Of a stretch of DNA of 64,000 nucleotides, positions 10,006 to 21,977 are shown piece after piece. A program made the position numbers and the translations under genes. How positions within the stretch are numbered: the first letter of the stretch is position 1; each line of letters opens with the position of its first letter. The stretch spans positions 16,276,613 to 16,340,612 of the forward strand of contig NC_016135.3 in NCBI RefSeq assembly GCF_000005505.3. Direction: 5' to 3'. This DNA is from Brachypodium distachyon (Eukaryota; Streptophyta; Magnoliopsida; Poales; Poaceae). The notes beneath the pieces were generated by a model. It saw only the letters and a program-made list of their open reading frames with translations. It was not told where the DNA came from and ran no database searches.

Positions 10006-10716
10006 CGAACGTGCATTTGGCCGGGTTCAGCTTCATTCAGAATCTCCTCAGATTTGCGAATGTTTCCCGGATATCATCCAGGAGCGTGGCGCTCTCCTTG
10101 GTTTTTATGACGACATCGTCGACATATACCTGCACATTTTTTCCGAGTTGATCGTGCAAGCATGCATCTTTGATAAGTCGCGCCTGCATTTCTCAAACCA
10201 AACGGCATAGTGCGATAGCAATAAGCCCCGAACGGGGTGGTCAATGATGTCTTTATTTGATTATTAGGGTTCAGTGGTATCTGGTAAAAACCAGAGTACG
10301 CGTCTACAAAAGACAGCAACTCACACCCGGCAGTGGAGTCGATCAATTGATCGATCCGAGGTAACGGAAATGGATCTTTGAGACATGCCTTGTTTAGGCT
10401 AGTGTAGTCGATACACATGCGCCACAGCTTGGCAGCAGTTGGGTCGTCTTTCTTCTTCTCGACCATGACCGGGTTTGCCAGCCAGTCGGGCTGCAACACT
10501 TCCATGATGAAGCCGGCAGCTAGAAGCCGGGATATTTCCTCCGAGATGACTTTCCTTCTGTCGTCGGCGAAGCGTCGAAGGGGTTGCTTCACCGGTCTCG
10601 CGTCTGGTCTGACATGCAATGAGTGCTCAGCCAGCTCCCTCGGCACACCCGGTAGGTCCTGATTCGACCTTGCAAAGATGTCCCGATGCTCACGGAGGAA
10701 GCTGGTGAGCTCGCCT
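10006..10716 (-). pseudogene. E1 reverse transcriptase palm and fingers
   Basis: The 190-residue frame 10646-10074 carries the order typical of gypsy RT: DARPVKQPLRRF, LANPVMV, RMCIDYTSLNKAC, PFPLPRIDQLID, SFVDAYSGFYQI, MPFGLRNAGATYQ. The catalytic YVDD lies at about 10121-10110 in a shifted frame, so at least one indel separates it from the preceding motif. The segment continues upstream into protease without a spacer, as expected for a single pol polyprotein. Confidence 0.78.
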
Positions 10717-10718
10717 TC

Positions 10719-11531
10719 CTATTTCTCACCCAGACCGGCACCAATGATGATGGTGCGGTCTGGGAACTCGCTGTCAATCTGTATCTTCTTCGTCTCCTTG
10801 GCTGCTTGGAAAGCCACACTTCCATGAGGATTTGTCATAGCCGGCAAACCAATCTGTGCCGCCTGAGCCATCGTGACGGCCTCCTGTAGCTTCTTCTTTT
10901 CGCCAGCAATGACCGGTGACTCGGCCAAAGCAGACCCGGCCGCCGCGCACTCTATTGAACGTTTGTAGTTGCCAGTGATGGTTATGGTACCATTGGATCC
11001 CGGCATCTTCATCTTCAGATAGCCAATGTGAGTAGTCGTCATGAATTTGGCGAGTGCCGGTCTGCCTAGCAGCGCGTGGTATGGACTGGTAAGGTCCACC
11101 ACCTCGAACACTAGGTTCTCGGTCCGACAGTTCTCCCGGGTGCCGAATAAGACATCGACTCGGATCTTACCTACTGGGGTACAAGACACTCCCGGCACAA
11201 TACCATGAAAGGTAGTCCGGCTTGGCTCAAGCATGTTATCAGTAATGCCGAGCTTAAGCATTGTGTCCCGGTACAGGATATTTATGCTGCTCCCGTTATC
11301 AATGAGGACCCGAGTAAATTTGACGTTAATGTTGGGCCCGATGAGTGTCGGGTCAACCACCAGAGCATATCCGCCGGGGTTGGGCATAACCTTAGGATGG
11401 TCTGTCCGGTTCCAGTTGATCTCCTGCTCCGACCAGTACAGGAACTTTGGAATAGCCGGCATTACTGCATTGACCTCCATCTCTCGCCTGCGCTGATTTT
11501 GCTTATCAGTCGGCTCAGTGATGAATATCAT
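10719..11531 (-). pseudogene. E1 aspartic protease region
   Basis: The 270-residue frame contains LIDNGSSINILY, the position of the retroviral-type aspartic protease active site (D-N-G-S here). HALLGRPALAKF, typical of the flap-distal part, follows. The downstream Ala/Lys-rich linker runs into RT. The protease would cut the gag-pol polyprotein. Confidence 0.75.
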
Positions 11532-11552
11532 GTAGCTTTGGTGATGCTCCTT

Positions 11553-13710
11553 CTACTCATTTCTTCCGGCATTTCTCGGGATATCTTGGTCTTCCACCTG
11601 GTTGACAGCATTGCTTGATTGAGGGGGTCCCTGGATCTGTGCGTTTGTACCTGTGAGCGGTGGAGGAGGGGGTAACCGACTTGCCTCACCCTTCTCGGCC
11701 CGCTGCATCCAGCTGCATTGCCGCGTTGTATGGTTTGTCGGCTTGTTGGGGTTAGTCGTGTGAAAACGACAAGGCTGATCCAACATCACCTCGAACATGT
11801 ACTTTGGCTTATCTTGCCAGGGCTTCTTTTGTTCTCCCTTTTTGACCCACTGTTGATTTCCTGTTTTCTGACGCTGGCCGGAGCCGGCATCAGGTTGATC
11901 CTAAATTGCGGCGACATGGGCTGACCCATACCGGTAATCCGGCTATCATCCCTTCTCTTATTGCGATGATCTTGATGATCGTTCCTCCGGAATGCTCCAG
12001 CAGGATTGTATGTCGGCTGCTCCCTTTGTGGTTCTGCCGGCATCAGCGATGGCTGAGTCGGATCACCCAGCGCATACATGTCGGCGATTCTGATCATCTC
12101 AGATAGAGTGGCCGGCATCTCTCTTTGCAGCTTCTGCCACAACATGCTGCCGTGCCGACATCCTTGGGCAAACCACGCTATGGCTTGCGACTCCACTATC
12201 CCTTCACAGGAATTGCGGAGATTGTTCCATCTCTTTGCTTGCACATGGACAACTATTGAGGACGATTTGGCCTCTCGTAAGTGCTAGTGAAATTGCTGAC
12301 AAAAGCTTTTTCAAAGTCTATCCAGCAATTGATGCTACCTTCCGGCAAGTTGTTCAGCCATATCCTTGCCGGCCCTACCAGCATCTGGGGTACATAACGT
12401 ACTGCCCATCTACGGTTGCCGCCTGCCATGCTCACTGCCGTGACATAGTCTTCCAGCCAATCTTCCGGCTTAGTACTGCCGTCATACATTATCGTACCCC
12501 TGCGCAGCTGGAAACCCGGGGCTGGTCTCTACCTCATGATCCGATGCGCAAAACAACGCGGTCCCGGAGGGCCTTGCTCCTCCAGAAGCTCGGACAGATA
12601 AATTCTGTCAAGCCGATGTCGGGCATCCAGGGACGATACCTGCCTGTTCCCAACTCGGGCTCCGAGCGGGCCGAGATTATCACGCTCTCGCCTGATATAA
12701 CCCTCGTCACCCATGGCTGAGTATCCGTCATCGTAACGGTCATACCGGTGATCTTCACCTCGATACAGGGGTTTGCGCCCAACACCCTGCTGACCTGCAG
12801 CAGTATTGGGTGCCGGACCCCGAGGTCGGTGTGCATGATCAAACGAGTAACGCTCTTGCTGGTCTTGGCGATTATTGCCGGGACGCAGACCACTTTGGCT
12901 GTCAGCAACCCTCCTGACCATTTGTTTCTCGGCCAGGGCCGGGTCATAACGCTCTAGCTGCTTATCCCGGCCAGAGTTAACGCTCTTGTCCCGTTTGCCA
13001 CCAGGTGAGGACGCTTTCTTGTCAACTCGGCCACCAGCATCTGCTGCCGAGTGAATTACCTGAGATGCACCGGGCTTGCCATGAATTCTCATGTATGCCT
13101 CATTCTGCTCATTAGCTAGGCGGAGCAGCTCTTTCACGCGCAGCTGCTGCTGTTAGAGTGCCTCTCCTGTAAGATTCGGCAGCTCTTCGGCCGCAGCCTC
13201 AGCAGCTCTGAGATTTTTGGTAGGGGTATTGTATTTCGGCTTCAGCGCTGAAGCAAAACTTGCCGACACTGCTGGCACACCCCTGCCATCTCTAGTCATC
13301 TCGGCATTCAAGTTCTTGCCACGGTTACGCAACTCCCCAACTCGGCTAGGGTTAGTAATTGCACTAGAACTAGGACCATGGGCTTTGTTATACTCACGGA
13401 GCGAAATATCAAGTTGTTGCCGCGTGTGAGCGACGTCAACAGCTTCCTTCAGCAGTTTTTGTCGCTTCAACTCCAACTCCGCCTGCAGCTGGGCCGGGTT
13501 AGCGTTCGATGCCACCGGCGCGGTCAGCCATTCGATGGAGGCCTGGAGTTGAGTCGGCTTCAGCGGCAGGGCCGATGTGCCGGCTTGAGCAGCGATGTTT
13601 TCCGGCTTCTCCAAGGGGAGTTTTGCCGTTCTGCCGGATTTGGTTGGGACCGCGCCACTTCCTGCAAAGTCCCTTCCAGCATCGGCACCATGAGCCGTCA
13701 ACATGACCTC
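11553..13710 (-). pseudogene. E1 gag
   Basis: Gag is spread over at least four frames. An N-terminal region (about 13710-13153) has a Gln/Leu/Lys-rich coiled coil. A basic, Arg/Asp/Gly-rich linker follows (13137-12540). The core (GPARIWLNNLPEGSI, WIDFEKAFVSNF; 12489-12253) and the end of the core come next, then a Pro-rich tail (11798-11553). A Cys/His cluster, CRFH...H...C, near 11770-11715 takes the place of a standard CCHC knuckle. Gag would form the particle around element RNA. A run of 13 G at 13761-13773 lies upstream of the probable start. Confidence 0.65.
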
Positions 13711-14009
13711 CACATGGTCAGCGGGCAGTCGACATGCCGGCCGCGAACCGTGCGGACGGCGGGGGGGGGGGGGTGTCTTCGGCCACCACCACCTGCTCTG
13801 GGTACCTGCAGGGGCTGTCAGCAGTAACATAAACCTCGTGCATGCCGAAGGTGATGAAGCGGCCCGCGTAGGGAAGCGGTGCGTCGTTGAAGCAACCTGT
13901 CGATGAAGCCCAGAGAACCGAATCTTTGGATCAAACCGGAGACCACGCGCTCTCCGGTGGCAAGAAAGCTTCCCGTCCGGATGAAAACTCCAGCCAGCGC
14001 CGCTGCTGG

Positions 14010-14026
14010 CCCCACGGTGGGCGCCA
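14010..14026 (-). other. E1 primer-binding site
   Basis: Immediately inside the 5' LTR, two bases after ...ACGACA, the minus strand reads TGGCGCCCACCGTGGGG. TGG at this position pairs with the CCA end of a tRNA primer. I do not assign the tRNA. Confidence 0.7.
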
Positions 14027-14028
14027 AC

Positions 14029-14832
14029 TGTCGTGGTGGTGTCACGGCAGATGCCATAGGATAGCTTAACTTGGGGCCGATGGACGAAGGAGGAACCGGA
14101 GGAGGGAGGACGTGAAGGGAAACACGCACATGTTACACAAACACACACAGATTTACCCAGGTTCGGAGCCCTCTTGCCGAGGTAAGACTCCTACTTCTAT
14201 TTTGTTATTAGCCGAGATAAACAAGCTCTACAATGGCGCTCCTTGAGCTGTATTCTTGAGGAAGAAGAAGAAGGGGAAACCCTAGATGCCGCTCCGTCTC
14301 TTTCTACAGAGGGGTAAGGTTCTATTTATAGACCGCCCATGTCACACTGACATGTGGGCCGAGTCCTAACGTCACCTTCCTTGGGCCCCCCCGGGCACAC
14401 GGCTTGATTCCCTCCCAGTGGCACCGTAGGGGACAAGACAATTTTACTTTTCCCTGGTACCCTGCAGCAAGTACCGCTATCCTCTGCCGGCTTTCGTCAG
14501 AGATTCTCTTTCGGTGCTTCTTTTGTGCAGTCGCCTGGCATCGGTTCGTAAGCGGCGACTGCCTTTTCCACGATAATGATGACGCTGCTTTATCCTCTGC
14601 CGCGTGCTCAGGATAAGACCGTTGAGAGATCTCGGCGTGGGCCGAGATCAAGGTGCTTGTCCTTATCCTGCAAGCTCATAAGACAATATAGTCATACCGG
14701 CATACATCTAGGATGCCGGTTTAGTGTTAGGTTGACTTTACGATGCCGGCATACATAACCATGCCGGCTTTGCTCCATCGTTTCGGCTAAAGTTGTGTCG
14801 TCATGACCCTACCCGGGGTCATCCCCCCGACA
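14029..14832 (-). repeat. E1 5' LTR
   Basis: This 804-bp LTR starts TGTCGGGGGGATGACC at 14832 and ends ACGACA at 14029 on the minus strand. TATAAATAGA is at 14340-14331. An ACCCAGGTTCGGAGCCC motif follows in the U5 half. The primer site adjoins its inner end. The opposite LTR is not in the window. Confidence 0.85.
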
Positions 14833-15758
14833 CTGCCATTGGCCGCACTACCGCCCTCAATGCTCGGAGACCACCTCCCTCCCTCGCAATACACCGCATC
14901 CCTCCATCGACGTCATCCCAGTCCCTGTGTCGCCGATCGGGCCCAATAGAGACCACGTCACTGCCCGGAGCCATTCTGGGTGTCTGAGGCCAGACCACGT
15001 TGATGCTGGATTTACTATTCCATGAACGTCAGCTTGTCCTGGTGCCAGACGGGAGATTCTTCTCCAACACTATCTCACGGTAGACATTTGCCCGCACTAT
15101 GCTAGCCGCACTTTGTTTGAATGTAGTTAATTTTGATTTTTAACCGTACTTTCAGCACTTCAACCGCAGATTTGCCAATAAAAATATGTCAAATATTTTT
15201 AACAACGCGAGTATATTCAACACTTTTAAAATGACACGAATATAATTTTAACGCACTTCGAAACCAAATTGACGCACTTTGCTGTGCGTCCTCCCGTGAC
15301 GTAGTGGATTCCGTTCCCAAATTCATGTGAACTGCATCTAGCGTAGTCTTTTCCTCCATGACTATTTCCGCCTCGACCGTTTGATTCTGGGTTGAACCAA
15401 TCTCAATCGTTGCCGGGCCCCTGACCCACGATCCCTTTGGCCACAAGACCACAACCGTCCGCAGACACGTCGTAGATACGGAGAAGGCAAACAATAAACA
15501 CCAGGAAGCGAATTGAATTCGGCGAAGAAAAAAAAAACACGAAAAATCAAATCCCAAAGCGCAAAAAAGAAGCCCGCACCTCTGTGCCACGGTGCCACCA
15601 AATCGACCCCCCTCCCTTCTCAAGCGCCGGTATACTTCGCCACGCCCCCAATCTCCATTCACCAGAAACCCTAGCCGCCCCACTCCACCGTCGCTCCGCC
15701 GTCCTCCTCGACCTTCTAGGGCAACGGCGAAAGCTATAATCTGCGCGGAGCGGCGGTG
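14833..15758. other. Single-copy upstream region of the SAM-domain gene
   Basis: From the E1 border to the ATG at 15759 I see no ORF with family resemblance. The part near 15620-15750 is GC-rich and contains CCCTAGCCGCCCCACTCC-like 5' UTR sequence. It probably holds the promoter and leader of the gene that follows; no clear TATA box was seen. Confidence 0.5.
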
Positions 15759-18700
15759 ATGGCGTCCTCGGCTAAGGTCACCATCACCCTCGGGCGCAGC
15801 GGTCAGGTGAGCCCTCGCTCCGGATCCCCCGGGCTCCAGTGCCCGTGCGGTTTCGCTGTGTTTTGATTCTTCGTTTTCGATGCCGCTGTAGCCTTGCTGC
15901 CGTTTTGGTTGATTAGAAACGAAAGGGATGATCGGATGTAGGAGTACAGCGTTAGTCGAACCTTAGCTGCAGTGTGCGCGGGTAGATGCCCAGTTTCAAG
16001 TGTTGATAGCTGCGATTTTGGTGCGTCAAGCAGGGGACACCCTGTTTCCTTCAGATTTCATCTCCGCTGAAGGTTCTAAGTGAGTGCTGCAACGTAGGGA
16101 TGTCGTGATTTTCTGAATTATTTGTGAATAAAGTGTACAGCTCTTAGTTTGTTGTTGTCAAATGCGTGAGCAGACATGATGTTTATGGGCGTTCCAGTGT
16201 TATATGGGATTTATGGGAGGAGTCTTTGGATCTCTTTACAAGGGAGTGATATTTTGCCTTGGTGTCCCCTGAGAGAAATGAGATGAAACTAGGAATGTTG
16301 TGCCGAGTGAATGGCTAGATGAAATGCTGAGTGGGAATGTGTCGGTGCAGATTAATTACGCAATTTACATTGCTAAATATGTACTTAGACAAATTGTACT
16401 TGGGTGACTATGCCTATACGGCTATACCACATTTTTTAGTGGGAGGAGTGGTTCATTGCTATATGTTGGTTGTAGTGATGGTTACTATTATAGCACATCC
16501 TGAGTCGAGTTGTATCAATATTAATGTCAAGGTGCTTTATTGCATGTTAGTTCCATCTCGTCCATGTTTGCACTTTTTGCAATTTTTAGCTGACCAACTC
16601 AGTGTACCTCTTGATTTGATGCCTCGTTGTGTTAACTGGTTCTCTGACATAATGGGGTGCTTGCAACTATTTTTAAGTTATCCCGCCTTGAGTGTATGTT
16701 AGTATGGAAGCCAATTTCTTATATTGCTTGCATATTTATTCTTCTTTTTGTCTTCAGAATGCTTAATGTATTATATCATTTTAGCTTCCTTACCTTAATC
16801 TTGGTTACTGTAGGTCGTCAAAAGGAAAGCTATTGCTGATATTGGTAATGATGATGAAGTGCCAGTATCAGGTAGAAAGAGGCCTGTGAGAGAGCGATTG
16901 GGAAATAATGTGGTTGATTCTGATTCGTTTGGTGGGCAGCCGAGAAGCAAAAGGTATATTTCATCAATCTATCATATCCATTCTTTGTTGAAACCAGTGT
17001 TACAAAGCTATTAACTAGTTGTAATATAAAAGTGGTCTTTGCATGTCAGATACTCAGATGATTCAGATGGTCTTGAGTCCCTTTTATGATGCTAGTTTTC
17101 AGTATCATGGCTTAGTTTTACTATCCATAGTTTATGTTTTTATGCATCTTATTGTCACTTGTTTTGAAGTAGAACCCCATCAGTCTAGCTACTACCTTCT
17201 TTCTTTCATGTGCTTGCATGGCTTGTTTGATTCAATTAGTACATTGCACTGCTTGTCTCTCCTTTGAATATTAAATTCAGTTTGCAATTATCTTTCAATT
17301 TGTCTACTACTTTACCCTGTCTCGCTAATAAAGCACTTTCTATAGCATTTGTGAGTCCATTTACTGTTCTCCGGTTCATTACCAAGCTTTAGCTCTCTGT
17401 ATGTCCGTTTCTGTTCTGTTTTGTCCTCAGTTTGAGCACCTGTTGGAAGTGTTGCTTAGAACTTTACTTTCTTATGTTGCTCTTTCGCAGACGGCAAACA
17501 GAAAGCAATAGCTCACAGCTTGGAGATGATAGTTTGGGTGATGATACACATTTCATTTGCACTGTCCAATATGCTAGGATGTACATAGTGAGCTGTCTGT
17601 CTGACATTTTTTTTCTTGTATATGTTGGGCTGCATAATAGTTGAAGTTCGCCAGATTGGCAGGGATGATTTAAGGCTGAAGCTAATGAAGAAAGGCTTGT
17701 CAAAGAAGAGCAATGGTGACACAGAACAGAATGGAGTGGATCTCCGTGAAAAGCTTTCCCGGAATTCAAAGAATCTACTGAGATATGAAGCAAGAGGACG
17801 TGATCAAGAATCAAGGCCTAGTTATGCCGTGAGAGATGTCCTAGAATCAAGATCTAGGTATGGTTTGAGGGAGAGAGTTCCAGAGTCAAGAGCATCTACT
17901 CTTGGAAGTGAAATGACTTCTGCAAGAAGTGCAGATGATCTGTTCAAGATGGACTCTTCTGGGAAACCTTATCCGTCATGGAATGCTGATTGGGGCAGGT
18001 CCCCAGACAAGCTCCCAAGCTTTCGAAGAGACGTGTCCCCCCCAATAAGTGTTCGAAGAGACATGTCTCCCCCAAGAAGTGTTCGAAGAGACATGTCTCC
18101 CCCAAGAAGTGTTCGAAGAGGCATGTCTCCCCCAAGAAGTGTTCGAAGAGGCATGTCTCCCCCAAGAAGTGTTCGAAGAGGCATGTCTCCCCCAGGAACT
18201 TACAGTCAGATAAGGTCCATTCCACCCCTGAGATCTGTCGGTACCACAAGATCTTCAAGTCATATCTCAAGAGAATCTCCTGACACATTAAGAACCCATC
18301 AGCATTATGAAGGCAAATCTACCATTTCAAATGATACACTACAACCAGCTAATGGAATCACTCCATCTGGCCCACGTCTTCCTACAGCCCCTGTGATGGT
18401 TTGTATTTCTCTCATACTATATCTGAACTTAGTCATGCTTCTGAGTTTTTTCTTCTTGGGAGCAAAATTTACTGCTTTATTCTGTGATTTACAGTTCCAG
18501 TTTTGCCCAAAACTACATCTATTGTTTGTCCTATAATTATGTTGGTGCTATGAGCCATGGCTACTATAATTGAAAATGAAATTATGAACCATATCTGCTA
18601 ATAAAGTTTATATTGCACTTTGGTTAGGTTCCAGTGATGTACTCCCTCCGTCCCATATTAAGTGTCGAAATATTACATGTATCTAGACGCCTTTTAGGTA

Positions 18701-20715
18701 TAGATGCATCCATATTTGGGCAAATTTTAGACACTTAATATGGGACGGAGGGAGTATTTGCTTGTTGCTGCTCAATATGAGCCTAAATGACATAAACATT
18801 CTAAAGTCGACATCATTAAAAAGTGATCGTCACATACGTGTGATACATAGGATACTTTTGTTATTACCAGACAAAGGAACCTGTTTCCAAATATACAATC
18901 ATTACAGGCTTAAAACTGAATATCTGTTCACTCTGCCCATACATAGTTTGTGAGAGTTCAACATCTGATTATGCTGACCACAAGCTGAGCATCATCATGT
19001 AAATTGTTTTCGAGGTGGAAGCTATTCCGATTATATTAGCCAGTTTCTGGTCATGAACTCTAGAACTACCATTTACTCTGGAATTTCCTGACGTTGCTCT
19101 ATGCGATTTTGCAGACAGAAGTACCACTCACAGTTACTGGATTACTGAATTCACTGGGACTTGAGAAGTATGTTGTCCTATTTCAGGCCGAGGAGGTGAT
19201 TTCCAGTACTTATTGATCCGTTTCCAACTTTAATTCCTTTTTCTATGGATGAATGGACATTCTTTCAAGTTTTCATGTCAATAACGGTTATCTGTTATCT
19301 ATCGCCTACGGCCTACCCAGAGGCTAATATATTAGCATTTGGATGCCTATATTTGGTCTTTTGTATGGAGTTCTGAATTTGTGTTTCCTAAAAGAGCTCT
19401 AGTGGTTCTTTTGTTAACTGGATAATTCATTACAAGCTTTATTCGTGTGCTCAATAATTTTTTTTATGATTTTTCATACCTTAGCCTAATCCTTTGTTGG
19501 CGACACACCGTTGGATGTTTTAAGTACTGTATTACCATCAACGTCTTTCTCTGCCAAGATCCAGAACGTGTGTCAGCCCATATGAGCCTACGGTCGAGTT
19601 CATGAGACATGCATGTATGCTTTATGGAGCGATTGTTTGATAGTTCATTCTTCCTTTGTATTCACTTTTTTGCAGGTGGACATGGCAGCTCTGAGTCAGA
19701 TGAAAGATAGTGACCTCAAGGATATGGGAGTACCAATGGTAGTATTTGTCTTTCAATTGTCGCCTTTACATGATACAGTGATGTTCTTATTCTGAGTATA
19801 TTTTCTGTTTTCCTTTACTTGATTATTAGTCATTAATCGATTACAATAAAGTGCCATAACTTTTATTTCAAGAAGTTAAATCCTACTATTTCTGTCAGGA
19901 AAATAATTTCATTATTTAATGGAAATTAGCGCCAGCACTCATCTTAATGATATTGGGTTTTATCATGCACTAGAAATTGTCCTTGCAAGCATAGAAGCCG
20001 TTCATGTTTGTCAGTTGAGCATATTTCTTGCTGAAACATCTTTATCATGATGATTTATGTGCTGCTGCCTGGCATTTCGTAGCAACTGATCTGATTATAT
20101 GCTGGTAACATTAGTTGCAGGCTTGCAGCACAATCCAACTTGATAGGTCCACCATTCTGGGTACTGTCGGGAATAGTTAGTACTACCTCCGTTCCTAAAT
20201 ATAGAGTTATGTATGTTGGTAGATTTTTGTATAAACTTGGTCAAACTTGAAGAAGTTTGACTTAGGACAAAACTAGAGCATCTTATATTTAGGAACGGAG
20301 GGAGACATTACATGCTTTGCCTTCTCCTGGTAAATTCTTTAGCATGCTTCTGTAATTGAAACTGCACGATTGAAGGCCTTTCTCTTACTATCAGAAAGTA
20401 GAAACAGCATCTCAAATCAAACATGAAATGTAGTACGGAGTACTAGTAAATACTCCCTCCGATCCTAAATTCTTGTCTCAAGTTTGCCCAAATATGAATG
20501 TATCTACTCTTAAAAAACGTCTAGACACATGTAATATTTCAACAACAATTTAGGATCGAAGGGAGTATTGTTTTCTAGTCTTCTAGAATTTAGGATGTAT
20601 TTCCTGGACTTGCTTATAGTAGTTTTAACTAGTGTGGTATTCTGTGATGAATCAGGGCCCTAGGAAGAAGATTCTCCTTGCGGCGGCACCATATGCAAAA
20701 CAACGGCAAAGGTGA
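15759..20715 (+). CDS. SAM-domain protein with RS-like repeats
   Basis: Seven coding exons, all GT-AG: 15759-15806, 16814-16953, 17491-17531, 17641-18398, 19115-19195, 19676-19738 and 20656-20715. The start is MASSAKVTITLGRSGQ. Exon 2 is basic (VKRKAIADIG, GRKRPVRERLG) and looks nuclear. Exon 4 carries DDLRLKLM and then six decapeptide repeats of the type VRRDMSPPRS. The last three exons form a C-terminal sterile alpha motif (LLNSLGLEKYVVLFQAEE, then DMAALSQMKDSDLKDMGVP, GPRKKIL). SAM domains bind other SAM domains or RNA; the partner here is unknown. The exon 3/4 border is the least certain: I chose the pair that keeps frame (109-bp intron). All frames are open, so it appears functional. Confidence 0.85.
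18024..18203. repeat. 30-bp coding minisatellite, six units
   Basis: CGAAGAGACATGTCTCCCCC recurs with exact 30-bp spacing from 18024, 18054, 18084, 18114, 18144 and 18174. Each unit encodes ten residues of an RRxMSPPRSV repeat in exon 4 of the SAM gene. Units 2-3 (D) and 4-6 (G) are nearly identical, which suggests recent copy-number change. Confidence 0.95.
18642..18754. mobile_element. Stowaway-like MITE in SAM-gene intron
   Basis: CTCCCTCCGTCCCATATTAAGTG opens the element and its inverse complement closes it. TA flanks both ends (18640-18641 and 18755-18756). It is 113 bp with no coding capacity, in the intron between exons 4 and 5. Confidence 0.9.
20183..20304. mobile_element. Stowaway-like MITE in SAM-gene intron
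   Basis: The left end CTACCTCCGTTCCTAAATAT is the inverse of the right end ATATTTAGGAACGGAGGGAG. The left flank is TA, the right flank AC, so the target duplication is eroded. It lies in the last intron. Confidence 0.8.
20453..20565. mobile_element. Stowaway-like MITE in SAM-gene intron
   Basis: The element opens CTCCCTCCGATCCTAAATT and closes with the inverse, with TA on both sides (20451-20452 and 20566-20567). It is 113 bp in the same last intron as the previous MITE. Confidence 0.88.
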
Positions 20716-21977
20716 GCACCGTGCTCTGGGACCTGGAACATTTTGGAACTGCAATTTATTGGTGTGAGCAAACTCCATTTCGGATCTTGTATATCCTCAC
20801 TGGTAGTCTGTCTTAGTTAACCTTCTTTTTCGCTGATAGATTAAGATCGACATGTATATCTATCAGCTGATGCTCCCAACTCTACCATTCACGATCTGCT
20901 GCCCTGCTGTAATTGTTAAGAGTAGCAGGCTTTGAAACAGGTGGATGCACATGGTTTAGAACCATTATCATTCTGGATATTTGTCTTTTGGGAACATATG
21001 ACTATATGGGTGACGACTAATCCAATCCAATCCATGTATGAATGAGGAAGCATATTTTTTGGTTCTACCAACTTGACTGCTCCTGCGTGACTGCGTCGAA
21101 TGCAGTGCCATCCTTTGTTACGTTAATGGTCCAAAATGTTCTCAATTAGTTGGTTCATCTGCTTCTCAGTTAGATCCACTGTGTTGCTAGTAGTAGTACA
21201 ACAGCTTCCAATTAGTTGAGTGCATTCCAAATTCCAACAGTGTTTAGAGGGTCTTCGGCCACGCTATCCTGTGCAACCGACGGTCCAATCAAGCAGAGGG
21301 GAGACCGATTAGCTGGCTCTGCCAAATGACCATCCAGTACACGTTTAGTCCTGCAGAAAATGTCAATTTTCAAACGAAATCATTCACACGTATATTGATA
21401 AGTACAACTGGCTGATGTATGAAAAATAATCTTTTTACAGGGAACTAAATAGTAATACGAATACACTTTAGCTGAGGCAGGCATATTGCAGGCCTGCCGA
21501 CAGTGTTTCACTAGGTTGCGTGAAAAAAAACATGGCCTCCGGCTTATAGAATTACCGTGTCAACTGCAGTCATTCAAACAGCCAGAGTACCTACCTAGAA
21601 CATGACTAGCAGCTGCCCAGATATAAAACGCACAAGAGTCCTCAGTAAAAACACAGGAACTTCACGAGATTTCAAACCTAGAGTCTGGTAACGGGAGAAT
21701 GAAAAGCTAGTATCGGAGCCCAACCAAGACAAATGTAGCGCACTACTCAAATTACCATGTAGCAAGATATATACTCAAAGTTGTAATGAATTCGCAGCAG
21801 ATATGATTTGGCAAAGGATGCCAACAATTCGATATATTGGTCAAACCTCACAACTCAATACAGCAAGTGTTACAACTTCAAGCCAAAGTCAAATGGACAG
21901 GTACAACCTACGAATACTTTATACATTCCACCATTGTAGATTTGTCTCAGGGCACTAAATGCATTGCGAGATTGTCT
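20716..21977. other. Intergenic region between convergent genes
   Basis: The SAM gene ends at 20715 (+) and the RPB12-like gene ends at 21978 (-), so this 1.26 kb holds the 3' ends of both. I see no ORF, MITE or tandem repeat in it. Confidence 0.6.

Larger units (their letters stand above)
1..14832 (-). mobile_element. E1: Ty3/gypsy LTR retrotransposon, Tat-like, left end outside window
   Basis: The order on the minus strand is LTR (14832-14029), primer-binding site, gag, protease, reverse transcriptase, RNase H and integrase. A plus-strand accessory gene then runs towards the integrase end. Integrase ends without a chromodomain, and an antisense accessory ORF follows pol; both fit the Tat/RIRE2-type lineage. 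The LTR starts TGTCGGGGGG on the minus strand and ends ACGACA. The base run next to it, ctgcc at 14833-14837, would be one copy of the target duplication; the other copy is off the window. Frames are broken many times, so the copy is old and inactive. E2 is nested in its accessory gene. Confidence 0.85.

Noticed and set aside
13153..14148. A single 331-residue protein
   Set aside because: Its first half runs through the E1 primer site and into the LTR; only the part from about 13710 downward looks like gag.
18024..18203. Regularly spaced repeats as a possible CRISPR array
   Set aside because: There are no spacers: the units are contiguous, coding and in a plant gene.
17944..18288. Minus-strand and third-frame ORFs with repeated ten-residue blocks
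   Set aside because: They are the other frames of the 30-bp minisatellite in the SAM gene. The plus-strand frame links to a SAM domain by splicing; the others link to nothing.
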